Positions 1 through 6,394 of a DNA stretch of 64,000 nt are shown here, one piece after another (position 1 is the stretch's first letter; each line of letters begins with the position of its first letter). The stretch is taken from IMG/VR virus record IMGVR_UViG_3300050343_000215, positions 1 through 64,000 of that record; one strand, written 5' to 3'. The notes below the pieces were generated by a model. It saw nothing but the letters and a program-made list of their open reading frames with translations. It ran no database searches and was not told where the DNA came from. The stretch comes from a virus. The position numbers and the translations under genes were made by a program.

Positions 1-34
1 CGCTAAGACAGAAGGACATCCGCACATTATCAAG

Positions 35-79
35 TATTCCACACCTTTTTCCACACATTATCCACAGGCATGTGGAAAA
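35..79. other. Cluster of four DnaA-box-like nonamers
   Basis: Four nonamers lie in 45 bases: TATTCCACA (35-43), TTTTCCACA (47-55), TTATCCACA (58-66) and, on the minus strand, TTTTCCACA (71-79). TTATCCACA is the classical bacterial DnaA box and TTTTCCACA is a form reported for cyanobacteria. An AT-rich stretch follows at about 80-112. No gene is seen in 1-146. Origin function is inference. Confidence 0.5.
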
Positions 80-111
80 CTTAAGTATATTTAAAATGAC
101 ATTTATAATAT

Positions 112-142
112 ACTCCGAATACACCCCACAGTACCTTCGGAG
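112..142. repeat. Inverted repeat after first gene
   Basis: ACTCCGAA (112-119) and TTCGGAGT (135-142) form an 8-bp stem with a 15-base loop, just beyond the stop of the gene at 147-890. No U-run follows, so it may be an mRNA 3' hairpin rather than a full terminator. Confidence 0.45.
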
Positions 143-146
143 TTAC

Positions 147-890
147 TTAGATAAGGTTATTACGGTAGAACTTATCACGTTCTCTCTCCTCTTGATCGTA
201 TGCATGTAACCTAGATCTAATACCATACTCCTTCTCACTCATCTCATCTCTATCTACTTCCGCAATGTTTGCTCTCTGTGATGCCATTGATGCATTAGTC
301 ATCCACCAACCTGCAATAATATACTTATCACCACTAATAGGAGGCACCCCACAATGAACATAAGACCAAGTACAAGGGAAGAAACAAATATGACCACGCT
401 TAGGTAATGCTTTGAAACCATCTACAAATGCAGTCTCTCCTCCTTCCTCTACATCATTCAAATAGATTAGATAAGATATTGCTCTCCAATAACCTTCATG
501 AGCATTAGGATCATAATAGTCATCACTATGCCATTTAAAGAATCCTCCAGGTGTAGTCTTCTGTACGTTAAATCCTGTGATATAAGAGTTCTTACGAAAC
601 AGTGGATAGATTAGATCAGGACATTGATCAGTAATGAGATCAGTATATGTTGCAAGAGTCTTTAGAATAACACGTTGTAGTTCTTGTGATTCAAAGTGAT
701 ACTTACGATTATTATAGATGTGTAGATCAGTAGACTGTTTAATCTTTAGATTTACTTGAGGAGGACCATCTTTATGACCACATACACCCTGATGAACATT
801 CTTATCAGTATTAAACTTTGCAATTAGTTTATCGCAAAATTCTTGTGATAGAAGAGGTTCATCAGAATAATAAATGTAGTTGTTAAACAT
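147..890 (-). CDS. 2OG-Fe(II) oxygenase, prolyl 4-hydroxylase type
   Basis: This 247-residue protein is a 2-oxoglutarate/Fe(II)-dependent dioxygenase of the prolyl 4-hydroxylase fold. The first iron ligands are H and D in FKWHSDDYY. A typical strand-turn YLNDVEEGGETAFVDG follows, and the distal histidine lies in SYVHCGVPP before the oxoglutarate-binding end of the fold. The ligand set looks complete, so it is probably active. The substrate cannot be told. It is one of nine oxygenase-like genes in the window and is transcribed with the small genes upstream of it. Confidence 0.85.
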   Translation of the reverse strand: MFNNYIYYSDEPLLSQEFCDKLIAKFNTDKNVHQGVCGHKDGPPQVNLKIKQSTDLHIYNNRKYHFESQELQRVILKTLATYTDLITDQCPDLIYPLFRKNSYITGFNVQKTTPGGFFKWHSDDYYDPNAHEGYWRAISYLIYLNDVEEGGETAFVDGFKALPKRGHICFFPCTWSYVHCGVPPISGDKYIIAGWWMTNASMASQRANIAEVDRDEMSEKEYGIRSRLHAYDQEERERDKFYRNNLI

Positions 891-913
891 AATGTTTGTG
901 GTCTTGTTGTATA

Positions 914-1036
914 TTACTTATAAAGATAACCACCTGCCCAATCACAGTTCTCTAATACAAACTCACGCTCGGTGATAATGAGAAGATTAAAGCGTACTCC
1001 TTTAGCAGGTTGTTTGAATGATGCTGCCTTGTATAA
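914..1036 (-). pseudogene. Out-of-frame C-terminal tail of the gene starting at 1322
   Basis: In the +1 frame relative to the upstream reading frame, codons read YKAASFKQPAKGVRFNLL and continue through CDWAGGYLYK to a stop at 914-916. This is the expected ending of the cyanophage protein whose start is at 1322, joined after its KKTGEV. The frame change falls at about 1034-1037, where one extra base separates the two parts. It may be a real disruption, a programmed +1 shift or a sequence error. Confidence 0.55.
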
Positions 1037-1676
1037 CTTCACCAGTCTTCTTGTCAATGAAGGCATGAACTGATTCAGTCTCACCATTCACACATTGCAT
1101 GACCTTGTGATACTTACGACCAGAAGAGATTAATGCATAAGAATAGTTCTGACCATTAGGATGTGAACGCTGATGTGACTGTTGCAGTGCATCACACAAC
1201 ATTAGACCATACTTAGTCACATTGAGTTGATTGGTGTTCTGTGCATCCTTCTGAGCACAGTAGTCAGAAAATTCTTTACTATTATAGAATGCTTGATCTT
1301 GGTTGAATGTGGTGGTGGTCATGGTGGTGTCCTTTGCTGATGAATTAATCATAACAGATGCTGGAGCGTCATCGGTGGAGTCCAGTGCCAGTTTAAGAAG
1401 TGGCATGGCACTGTATGCACTAGTCTGATCTAGTGCTACGATCTTACCTATCTTATTTGATCTGATGGGGGCATGGTAAGTGTGCGTAGTGCCTCTCTTT
1501 GTTGTCTTAAATTTGACAAACCCCCAGATTGTGCTGACTGTAGCGCCGCTATTGAAATTATAATGGTTAAGATGGTCACACCAGATGCTAATAACATTTG
1601 GTTTAAATTCAGCGGTTCGGTATCTGTATCCTGATGGTGCTTCATAAGGGAAATCAGTAGGTAATTCGTGCATCAT
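1002..1676 (-). CDS. Two cyanophage hypothetical proteins read as one frame
   Basis: The first part, from about 1676 to 1323, contains SIWCDHLNHYNF and STIWGFVKFKTT and resembles a small cyanophage hypothetical protein that I recall as a separate gene. The second part starts at ATG 1322 (MTTTTFNQ), preceded by AAAGGA and a TATGAT-like box, so it probably starts independently. It contains GRKYHKVMQCVNG and ESVHAFIDKKTGEV. No stop separates the two parts. The frame ends early at 1002 because of a +1 frame change. No function is known. Confidence 0.55.
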   Translation of the reverse strand: MMHELPTDFPYEAPSGYRYRTAEFKPNVISIWCDHLNHYNFNSGATVSTIWGFVKFKTTKRGTTHTYHAPIRSNKIGKIVALDQTSAYSAMPLLKLALDSTDDAPASVMINSSAKDTTMTTTTFNQDQAFYNSKEFSDYCAQKDAQNTNQLNVTKYGLMLCDALQQSHQRSHPNGQNYSYALISSGRKYHKVMQCVNGETESVHAFIDKKTGEVIQGSIIQTTC

Positions 1677-1749
1677 ACAGTTCAGCGTGGCGTTGTAATT
1701 CATTGATGTGATAATCTTCAATCGCACCATCAATGGTCTCATTCATCAT
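1654..1749 (-). CDS. Tiny hypothetical protein, 31 residues
   Basis: The frame begins MMNETIDGAIEDYHINELQR and ends at 1654. It starts two bases after the stop of the previous small gene and overlaps the next start at 1676/1673. The overlapping chain of starts and stops is the main support. No family is recognised. Confidence 0.45.
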   Translation of the reverse strand: MMNETIDGAIEDYHINELQRHAELYDARITY

Positions 1750-1750
1750 T

Positions 1751-1894
1751 TCACTTGAATGAAAAATTGACTCCCACGACTGTTGCTGTTGGGTTCCTTG
1801 CGAGTGCAGTTGTGCGAGCATCATGAGGGTTAGCAGCGATTACTTTTTCTTCAAATAGTTTGCCAGCGGCATACATTTTAACAATGTAAGTCAT
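1751..1894 (-). CDS. Small hypothetical protein, 47 residues
   Basis: The protein reads MTYIVKMYAAGKLFEEKVIA and then NPHDARTTALARNPTATVVG. The ATG overlaps the TGA of the preceding gene (ATGA type), which indicates translational coupling. It is a compact beta-alpha-like small protein of a kind common in cyanophage accessory regions. The function is unknown. Confidence 0.6.
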   Translation of the reverse strand: MTYIVKMYAAGKLFEEKVIAANPHDARTTALARNPTATVVGVNFSFK

Positions 1895-2058
1895 GATCTC
1901 ATTACCTTGTTGAAGAGTTCATTGAAAGTTTTACGATCATCAACGAGAATAGGATGATCAATTAGATCAGTGTTGTCAATCATGATCATCAATTCTTGCA
2001 ACAGAATTAACTCTTCATAATGCAAACCTGTGATACTAAGAGTTTGTTGTGCCATCAT
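1891..2058 (-). CDS. Small hypothetical protein, 54-55 residues
   Basis: It starts at one of two adjacent ATG codons (2058 or 2055) that overlap the stop of the gene at 2055-2267. The protein MMAQQTLSITGLHYEELILL is leucine-rich, probably helical, and acidic in the middle (NTDLIDHPILVDD). The function is unknown. Confidence 0.55.
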   Translation of the reverse strand: MMAQQTLSITGLHYEELILLQELMIMIDNTDLIDHPILVDDRKTFNELFNKVMRS

Positions 2059-2267
2059 GATTCTACCTGAGATCTTTTCTCGTAGTCAATGTTCTGAACA
2101 TTGAATCCATAGAACTCTGTAATCTCATCCACTAGGTCATCTTCATCACAATGCCAGACACGATGTAAACAATCAGTGATGAGTTCTTCCTGAATGTTTG
2201 GAGGCAGTTCAAAATCACTGTCCTCAAAATTAAATGCGATCTCGCATACTTGATACTTACTTGTCAT
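2055..2267 (-). CDS. Small acidic hypothetical protein
   Basis: The start chosen is ATG 2267 (MTSKYQVCEIAFNFED). It overlaps the stop of the upstream gene by one base; a longer frame would need a TTG at 2276. The protein has about 70 residues and is rich in D and E (WHCDEDDLVDEITEFYG). No family is recognised. Confidence 0.6.
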   Translation of the reverse strand: MTSKYQVCEIAFNFEDSDFELPPNIQEELITDCLHRVWHCDEDDLVDEITEFYGFNVQNIDYEKRSQVES

Positions 2268-2467
2268 CAGTTCCAACCAGTTGATTCATCAGGATCACTA
2301 TCTAGTAGGTCAGGATAATACTCCTCAACCTCTTCAGTAATCTCAGCATCAGAATAGTTTGAGTAAGACTCATTCATGAAGTCATACAGAACACTCATTA
2401 CAGTTTTTAAATCCATGTCGTCAAGTGTTTGCTGGATGAGTTGGGATTGAAGTGTTTCTCTGTTCAT
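2267..2467 (-). CDS. Small acidic hypothetical protein
   Basis: The start at 2467 (MNRETLQSQLIQQTLDD) is chosen because a TATAAT box lies about 25 bases upstream. The longer frame reads through that promoter-like sequence. The protein is 66 residues with an acidic C-terminus (EEVEEYYPDLLDSDPDE). It is the first gene of a coupled string of small genes running down to 1654. Confidence 0.6.
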   Translation of the reverse strand: MNRETLQSQLIQQTLDDMDLKTVMSVLYDFMNESYSNYSDAEITEEVEEYYPDLLDSDPDESTGWN

Positions 2468-2534
2468 GAGATTTGTTCCTATGAAGTAATTATAGAGCAC
2501 TGAGAGGACGCTAGGAGCGTCCCTGTGCCACTTA

Positions 2535-2792
2535 TCAGACTGACTGGACCAGATCACCAACGCGGCGAGCATCTGCTACAATACCGCCCAGTGACATGCC
2601 CATAAGATCTTCTGCTTCAACAATCTGAGTCAGTTGTGATACAAATGCCTGAGATTCGCTGGTGAACTCATACATTTTATCAGGATTAGACTGATATGAA
2701 ATAGTTACAACTGCATCTTCAATCTTGATGAATGCAACTGCACTGGATTGTTCAGCAGTGAGAATACGAGCGATAGGAGCGTTCACGATCAT
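2535..2792 (-). CDS. Hypothetical protein, KTSC-like
   Basis: The 85-residue protein contains SSAVAFIKIEDAVVTISYQS followed by NPDKMYEFTSES. This resembles the short beta-sheet KTSC-type domain (V...Y...L.V.F..G..Y.F). The resemblance is weak and no function follows from it. Confidence 0.55.
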   Translation of the reverse strand: MIVNAPIARILTAEQSSAVAFIKIEDAVVTISYQSNPDKMYEFTSESQAFVSQLTQIVEAEDLMGMSLGGIVADARRVGDLVQSV

Positions 2793-2850
2793 GATGATAA
2801 AAAAATGTTAGTGTTTGTTTGTCTAGGTCTTACGCTTAATACTGTGCAGC

Positions 2851-3015
2851 CTAGGAGAATGGAACGAATAAGCAATACTTGTTGTTATCGTAGATACCAA
2901 TGGTTTCACGATCAACTTCAACCCGCTCAAACAATTCGTCCCAATTGTTTACCCACTCTTGGATAGAATAATAGGGGATAATGTTATCCCCATGTAGAGC
3001 GTAGTTAGTATGCAT
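2851..3015 (-). CDS. Small hypothetical protein, 54 residues
   Basis: The protein starts MHTNYALHGDNIIPYYSIQE and continues WVNNWDELFERVEVD. Its ATG overlaps the TGA of the preceding gene (TGATG), a translational coupling arrangement. A plus-strand frame covering the same bases has no such support. The function is unknown. Confidence 0.55.
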   Translation of the reverse strand: MHTNYALHGDNIIPYYSIQEWVNNWDELFERVEVDRETIGIYDNNKYCLFVPFS

Positions 3016-3266
3016 CAGCAGGTCATCGGAGCATACTCAGAGCGTGGCATCTGCTCTACGTTGTAGTTAGTTACCTCAGCACCGTTAGCGATACGCTCTG
3101 CCCACTCATTACGTGCTGTGAGCATGGTGACAGTGCTGTAGGACTTGAGACCGTTAGCATTCCAGGTGACACGCTTCTGGAAACGCTTGACGACAGTGCC
3201 AGACTCTTCAGCGATGAATGCCTCAGGAAAGAAATCAACCGTGGTGACGAGTGTAGTGAGTTGCAT
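3015..3266 (-). CDS. Hypothetical protein, 83 residues
   Basis: The protein begins MQLTTLVTTVDFFPEAF and contains a basic stretch (VVKRFQKRVTW). A promoter-like TTGGCA-N16-TATAAT lies directly upstream and AAGGA precedes the ATG, so this gene probably heads the transcript that also carries the 54-residue protein. The function is unknown. Confidence 0.65.
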   Translation of the reverse strand: MQLTTLVTTVDFFPEAFIAEESGTVVKRFQKRVTWNANGLKSYSTVTMLTARNEWAERIANGAEVTNYNVEQMPRSEYAPMTC

Positions 3267-3289
3267 GGGGTTCCTTGGTTGATGAATTA

Positions 3290-3317
3290 ATTATAGGGCA
3301 TCAGGCAGCGATGCCAA
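3290..3317 (-). promoter_or_regulatory. Sigma70-like promoter
   Basis: On the minus strand, TTGGCA (3317-3312) and TATAAT (3295-3290) are separated by 16 bases. The downstream gene starts at 3266. The promoter sits inside the last codons of the preceding gene. Confidence 0.6.
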
Positions 3318-3885
3318 GGGTCTTAGTACCAGTTTGGGAACTGTCACAGGACCACTGGACAATGGGGCGAGCGATGGCAGTCTGCATCAGTGCTGCAACG
3401 TTGGTGCAGATGTAATCATCATTACCGCCACTCTGTCCACCCTGTTGCACATTGAACAAGCAATCATCACTCTTCAAGTGTGCTTCAAAATCTTCTTTAG
3501 TGATGTAGAACACGCGAATGTCCTGCTCAGAAGGATTAATTCCGCAGAAGATCAGGCGTTCCCAATCCTTACATACGGAAACATGATTAATGATGAACTT
3601 ATCAACGATCACACCACCTTTTTTAGCGCGAGTGGCGATAGAGAACTTAATCTCTGTGAGGATATTACTGATCACACGATCATGTCCTGCCGTAGATGTT
3701 GCGGCACGTTTGACTTCACAGAGCATGTTCTCCATGAACTTAGACACAAAACGCTCACCAAACTCACCCTTCTGCTTAGGTGACATGAACACATAACCCT
3801 CAAAAGGTGTACCTACCCAAGGATCACTCAGATTGCTGTCAACATAGGAGCGGAGACTACCATCAGCGAAAAGATTGTCAAACAT
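3301..3885 (-). CDS. Putative PD-(D/E)XK nuclease-like protein
   Basis: The start at 3885 (MFDNLFADGSLRSYV) is chosen because a promoter and terminator lie upstream of it and the longer frame would read through them. The 194-residue protein contains KQKGEFGERFVSKFMENML and later DRVISNILTEIKFS. A glutamate-containing helix followed by D...ExK is the pattern of PD-(D/E)XK restriction-type nucleases. The call is tentative. The C-terminus (QWSCDSSQTGTKTLG) is not recognised. Confidence 0.5.
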   Translation of the reverse strand: MFDNLFADGSLRSYVDSNLSDPWVGTPFEGYVFMSPKQKGEFGERFVSKFMENMLCEVKRAATSTAGHDRVISNILTEIKFSIATRAKKGGVIVDKFIINHVSVCKDWERLIFCGINPSEQDIRVFYITKEDFEAHLKSDDCLFNVQQGGQSGGNDDYICTNVAALMQTAIARPIVQWSCDSSQTGTKTLGIAA

Positions 3886-3909
3886 GGAGTGCCTTGCGTT
3901 GATACAGAT

Positions 3910-3938
3910 AGTATGGCATAAAAAAAGCACCCTGTCAA
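3910..3938 (-). promoter_or_regulatory. Sigma70-like promoter TTGACA-N17-CATACT
   Basis: TTGACA (3938-3933) and CATACT (3915-3910) on the minus strand are 17 bases apart, upstream of the gene starting at 3885. The -35 hexamer is the loop of the terminator at 3920-3944. Confidence 0.65.
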
Positions 3939-3944
3939 GGATGC
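3920..3944 (-). terminator. Rho-independent terminator overlapping a promoter
   Basis: The minus strand reads GCATCC-TTGACA-GGGTGC followed by seven T. The stem has six pairs (one G-T). It would end transcripts of the gene at 3957-4154 while its loop is the -35 box for the next gene. Confidence 0.65.
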
Positions 3945-3956
3945 TGAACCAGTTCA

Positions 3957-4154
3957 TTAAGTGTCACAGGGGGGATTGTCAATTGGGGTCAATCTGTCCC
4001 ACCATTCTGGATAGATCACTAGATTACTCGGTCCAACTGTCAATGTAATATACTTTCCACCAACATCATCAATGAAGTTTACTACACCATCGTGATCAAA
4101 ACCATTAGAAGTGTAGAGGAATCGTTGTCCCTTTACAAAATCACTAATCTTCAT
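3957..4154 (-). CDS. Small hypothetical protein, 65 residues
   Basis: The protein MKISDFVKGQRFLYTSNGFD contains a likely small beta-barrel-like domain (VVNFIDDVGGKYITLTV) and ends WWDRLTPIDNPPCDT. It overlaps the end of cp12 by 11 bases and is followed by a terminator, so it is the last gene of the cp12 unit. The function is unknown. Confidence 0.6.
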   Translation of the reverse strand: MKISDFVKGQRFLYTSNGFDHDGVVNFIDDVGGKYITLTVGPSNLVIYPEWWDRLTPIDNPPCDT

Positions 4155-4371
4155 AGATTAAACATTCCGGTTCAGATGGATTGGCATCACAATATAGTTC
4201 TAATGGTGATGGGTCATGATGATCACCTGCTTCAATCTCTGCCTTGTGATGTTCTGCATAATCTTCCAGTTCATGCAACTCACCTTCAATGTGGCGACGT
4301 TGATTGGGTGAAATCATAGGATTGTCAAGGATTTCTCTATCCTTGGCGATGTGAGATTCTATGTTCTCCAT
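4144..4371 (-). CDS. cp12: CP12-like Calvin cycle inhibitor
   Basis: The C-terminus PLELYCDANPSEPECLIYED matches the CP12 C-terminal module, in which a cysteine pair (C-x8-C) and the YED end bind glyceraldehyde-3-phosphate dehydrogenase. CP12 joins GAPDH and phosphoribulokinase in an inactive complex, and phage copies are thought to shift carbon from the Calvin cycle to the pentose phosphate pathway. The protein has 75 residues, with a charged helical N-part (QRRHIEGELHELEDYAEHHK). The N-terminal cysteine pair of plant CP12 is absent. A late-type ATAAATA lies about 35 bases upstream of the ATG. Confidence 0.8.
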   Translation of the reverse strand: MENIESHIAKDREILDNPMISPNQRRHIEGELHELEDYAEHHKAEIEAGDHHDPSPLELYCDANPSEPECLIYED

Positions 4372-4404
4372 ATTTTTTGGTAATAGTGAGAGTAAATTTA
4401 TGTA

Positions 4405-4581
4405 TTATTTATCTGAGGTTTGCTCAGACTGTAGACATTTTACCATAAGATGAGTGAAACGTTCCATTTTGTCGTGATGTACTGACGCTGGATGTTCCTT
4501 AAGTGCTTTTCGCAATGCGTTGAGTTCCTCCAGTTCATTAGGAGTTAATGTACTACAGCGATCCGCTGGTAAGAATGACAT
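4405..4581 (-). CDS. Small hypothetical protein, 58 residues
   Basis: The frame starts MSFLPADRCSTLTPNELEEL and contains HHDKMERFTHLMVKCLQSEQ. It sits upstream of cp12, with its stop inside the cp12 late-promoter motif. A hairpin (ATGTTAG/CTAACAT) lies upstream at about 4598-4615. The function is unknown. Confidence 0.5.
   Translation of the reverse strand: MSFLPADRCSTLTPNELEELNALRKALKEHPASVHHDKMERFTHLMVKCLQSEQTSDK
4406..4413 (-). promoter_or_regulatory. T4-type late promoter motif
   Basis: The minus strand reads GATAAATA, 35 bases before the cp12 ATG. T4 and cyanophage late promoters use a TATAAATA/NATAAATA box recognised with gp55 and gp33; a gp33 gene is present in this window. Confidence 0.4.
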
Positions 4582-4656
4582 GTCGTGGTTTTGATTATGT
4601 TAGTATCCTAACATATCTAGGTGACTTACTCAAGTCTGTTAATAATGTTTTAATGT

Positions 4657-5217
4657 TCACTTAAATTGTGTATACACTGAATAACGTATACCTTTAGTCA
4701 CTGGAAGTGTTTCATATGGGAACATGAATGCTGATGGAAACACAATACCAGTGCCAGTAGATGAGTCGGTTTTTTCTGTACCATAGAATTGTAATCCCCC
4801 ACCTTCACAGTCATCATTAAGATGAATTATTGCTGTGATAGCAGCACCACTAGGTTCATGATGAATCGGACAATGATGTTCTACAGTGGATCTTATTAAA
4901 GTATATCCAATATCTGTACTGAAAGATGCTGCTCTAGGATAATCTTTGGCATACGAATACATCAATTTAGAGAATTTATCCATTAAAAGATCATCAATTT
5001 TGCCAGGTCCGATACCAACAACATCACATAATTTGTCACCATTGCTCTCTAACTCCTGCCAATCATCATGTTTATACATACCAATGATTTCTTGACATTC
5101 ATCAGCAGTAAGAGTATTTTTAAACTGTCTGATATAATCTTGGGTTGCTCTATCAATAAAACTACAGTCTTCAAACTTCAGTGGTTCTATTGGGTTTTCT
5201 AAATCAACAACTTTCAT
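4657..5217 (-). CDS. Degenerate 2OG-Fe(II) oxygenase-like protein
   Basis: The 186-residue protein has the prolyl 4-hydroxylase outline: TAIIHLNDDCEGGGLQFYG, PSAFMFPYETLPVTKGIRYS and a terminal TQF. The usual distal histidine (PH before the LPV...G.RY segment) is tyrosine here (FPYETLPV), and the first pair is HHE rather than a plain HxD. Iron binding may therefore be impaired, or the protein may have a non-enzymatic role. The N-terminus overlaps the gene upstream. Confidence 0.7.
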   Translation of the reverse strand: MKVVDLENPIEPLKFEDCSFIDRATQDYIRQFKNTLTADECQEIIGMYKHDDWQELESNGDKLCDVVGIGPGKIDDLLMDKFSKLMYSYAKDYPRAASFSTDIGYTLIRSTVEHHCPIHHEPSGAAITAIIHLNDDCEGGGLQFYGTEKTDSSTGTGIVFPSAFMFPYETLPVTKGIRYSVYTQFK

Positions 5218-5374
5218 CGCTCTTTACTAATTCTTCTAGGTTAGAAATTAACATACCTTGAATCTCCTCTTGTGACATACTGTTGAGAAAACTCCACTGA
5301 GGATCATTCTTATCCCAGTCAATGGTAATTTGACCAGTGTCCTCATCATAATCAATTTTAAGACTATCTTCCAT
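5204..5374 (-). CDS. Small acidic hypothetical protein, 56 residues
   Basis: The protein starts MEDSLKIDYDEDTGQITIDW and contains WSFLNSMSQEEIQGML. Its start abuts the stop of the upstream gene and its end overlaps the oxygenase start by 14 bases. The beta-hairpin plus helix layout resembles other small cyanophage proteins of unknown function. Confidence 0.55.
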   Translation of the reverse strand: MEDSLKIDYDEDTGQITIDWDKNDPQWSFLNSMSQEEIQGMLISNLEELVKSDESC

Positions 5375-5559
5375 TAGTCTTGCTCCTGTTTAAATAGTTT
5401 ACGACACTTTTTAACTTCTTTGAGTTCATCTTTAATCATTTGATAAGCATCTTCAGGTGTTAGTTTCTTTGCCATTTCCATAGCAGTGATCATCTCAACT
5501 CTGGTTCCAAAGTGTTTAAGTGCTTCCTCAAAACAATTGAGTGATTCATACATTGTCAT
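5374..5559 (-). CDS. Small helical hypothetical protein
   Basis: The most likely start is MTMYESLNCFEEALKHFG at 5559, overlapping the end of the upstream gene; 5553 or 5571 are alternatives. The C-terminus is highly charged (KDELKEVKKCRKLFKQEQD) and probably helical. The function is unknown. Confidence 0.55.
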   Translation of the reverse strand: MTMYESLNCFEEALKHFGTRVEMITAMEMAKKLTPEDAYQMIKDELKEVKKCRKLFKQEQD

Positions 5560-5728
5560 CATCCTTAGCAACTATATTATATTGCACTGGATGAATATTG
5601 TCAACAGTTCTCCTCAGATCGGAAACATATTTCTCTAACGATTCAATCCTTGCTTCCAAATCTGTAATTCTATCTTCATACATTTCATCCCGTGGGTCAA
5701 GACCAGAATCCGACATTTGATCAAACAT
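5546..5728 (-). CDS. Small coiled-coil hypothetical protein
   Basis: The 60-residue protein has a heptad-like segment ITDLEARIESLEKYVSDLRR, which predicts a short coiled coil, and an acidic end (VAKDDDNV). It lies 12 bases downstream of the oxygenase at 5741. The function is unknown. Confidence 0.55.
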   Translation of the reverse strand: MFDQMSDSGLDPRDEMYEDRITDLEARIESLEKYVSDLRRTVDNIHPVQYNIVAKDDDNV

Positions 5729-5740
5729 GTTATTCTCCTG

Positions 5741-6394
5741 TTAAACTTTTAATTCGTTTTGGAACTCCAATGACCTTACACTATCTGCATTAAATGAAAA
5801 TGTTAGTCTTTGGTCAGTGACATTTTGATCATCACTGAGTTTCACACAATGATTTAGGTGTGGTGGAAACAGCACTACATCACCATCAACAAAATTAGTG
5901 ATGTAATTATCATCATAGTATTTTCTCAATGGACTACTCTGAACATTTATTGGTCCCTGTGTTTTCATTGAGAGATCTGTTTTTTGAAATGCAAACTGAC
6001 CAGGCAGACAATTCTTTGCAAAGTAAACACCAGACCAGATAGGTGCTAATCCAGCCTCAGGAAGATGATTGTGCCATTCTTGTCCTTGACCTGCATAATA
6101 TGCATTATACCAAAAGTTATAAAACACAATCTCAGTCATTAATCCATAAGATTTATGCAATTTCTTAACTTGAAATAGCAAATCTTTTTGAAGTTGATTT
6201 ACTGCCTCCATCGGTGCATAAGGATCATCCTGCTGTACCTGAGGAAATGATGTATTTAATTCACACTGCCATGATCTAGGTTGACGTTTAACAACATCCC
6301 AGTTATCCCATTTATCATTATATTCATCATGCTTTTCAAACCTGAATTTGATAATGGGTGTTGAAAATAGTTCAATTACTTCAGTATTTTTCAT
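5741..6394 (-). CDS. 2OG-Fe(II) oxygenase, TIGR02466-like
   Basis: The protein has 217 residues. The iron-site region reads GQGQEWHNHLPE then WSGVYFAKN, with the distal part DGDVVLFPPHLNHCVKL and a closing RLTFSFN. This HxH...SGVYF...FP..L.H arrangement is that of the TIGR02466-type putative oxygenases. It is a paralogue of the next gene (6381-7007), overlapping it by 14 bases, which points to tandem duplication. The substrate is unknown. Confidence 0.8.
   Translation of the reverse strand: MKNTEVIELFSTPIIKFRFEKHDEYNDKWDNWDVVKRQPRSWQCELNTSFPQVQQDDPYAPMEAVNQLQKDLLFQVKKLHKSYGLMTEIVFYNFWYNAYYAGQGQEWHNHLPEAGLAPIWSGVYFAKNCLPGQFAFQKTDLSMKTQGPINVQSSPLRKYYDDNYITNFVDGDVVLFPPHLNHCVKLSDDQNVTDQRLTFSFNADSVRSLEFQNELKV

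Noticed and set aside
1448-1645. Minus-strand 65-codon frame with a hydrophobic stretch
   Set aside because: It overlaps the better supported frame 1002-1676, has no RBS, and the hydrophobic run is likely accidental.
2748-2966. Plus-strand 72-codon frame
   Set aside because: The minus-strand 54-residue gene (2851-3015) has coupled start/stop overlap, while this frame runs against the local gene direction.
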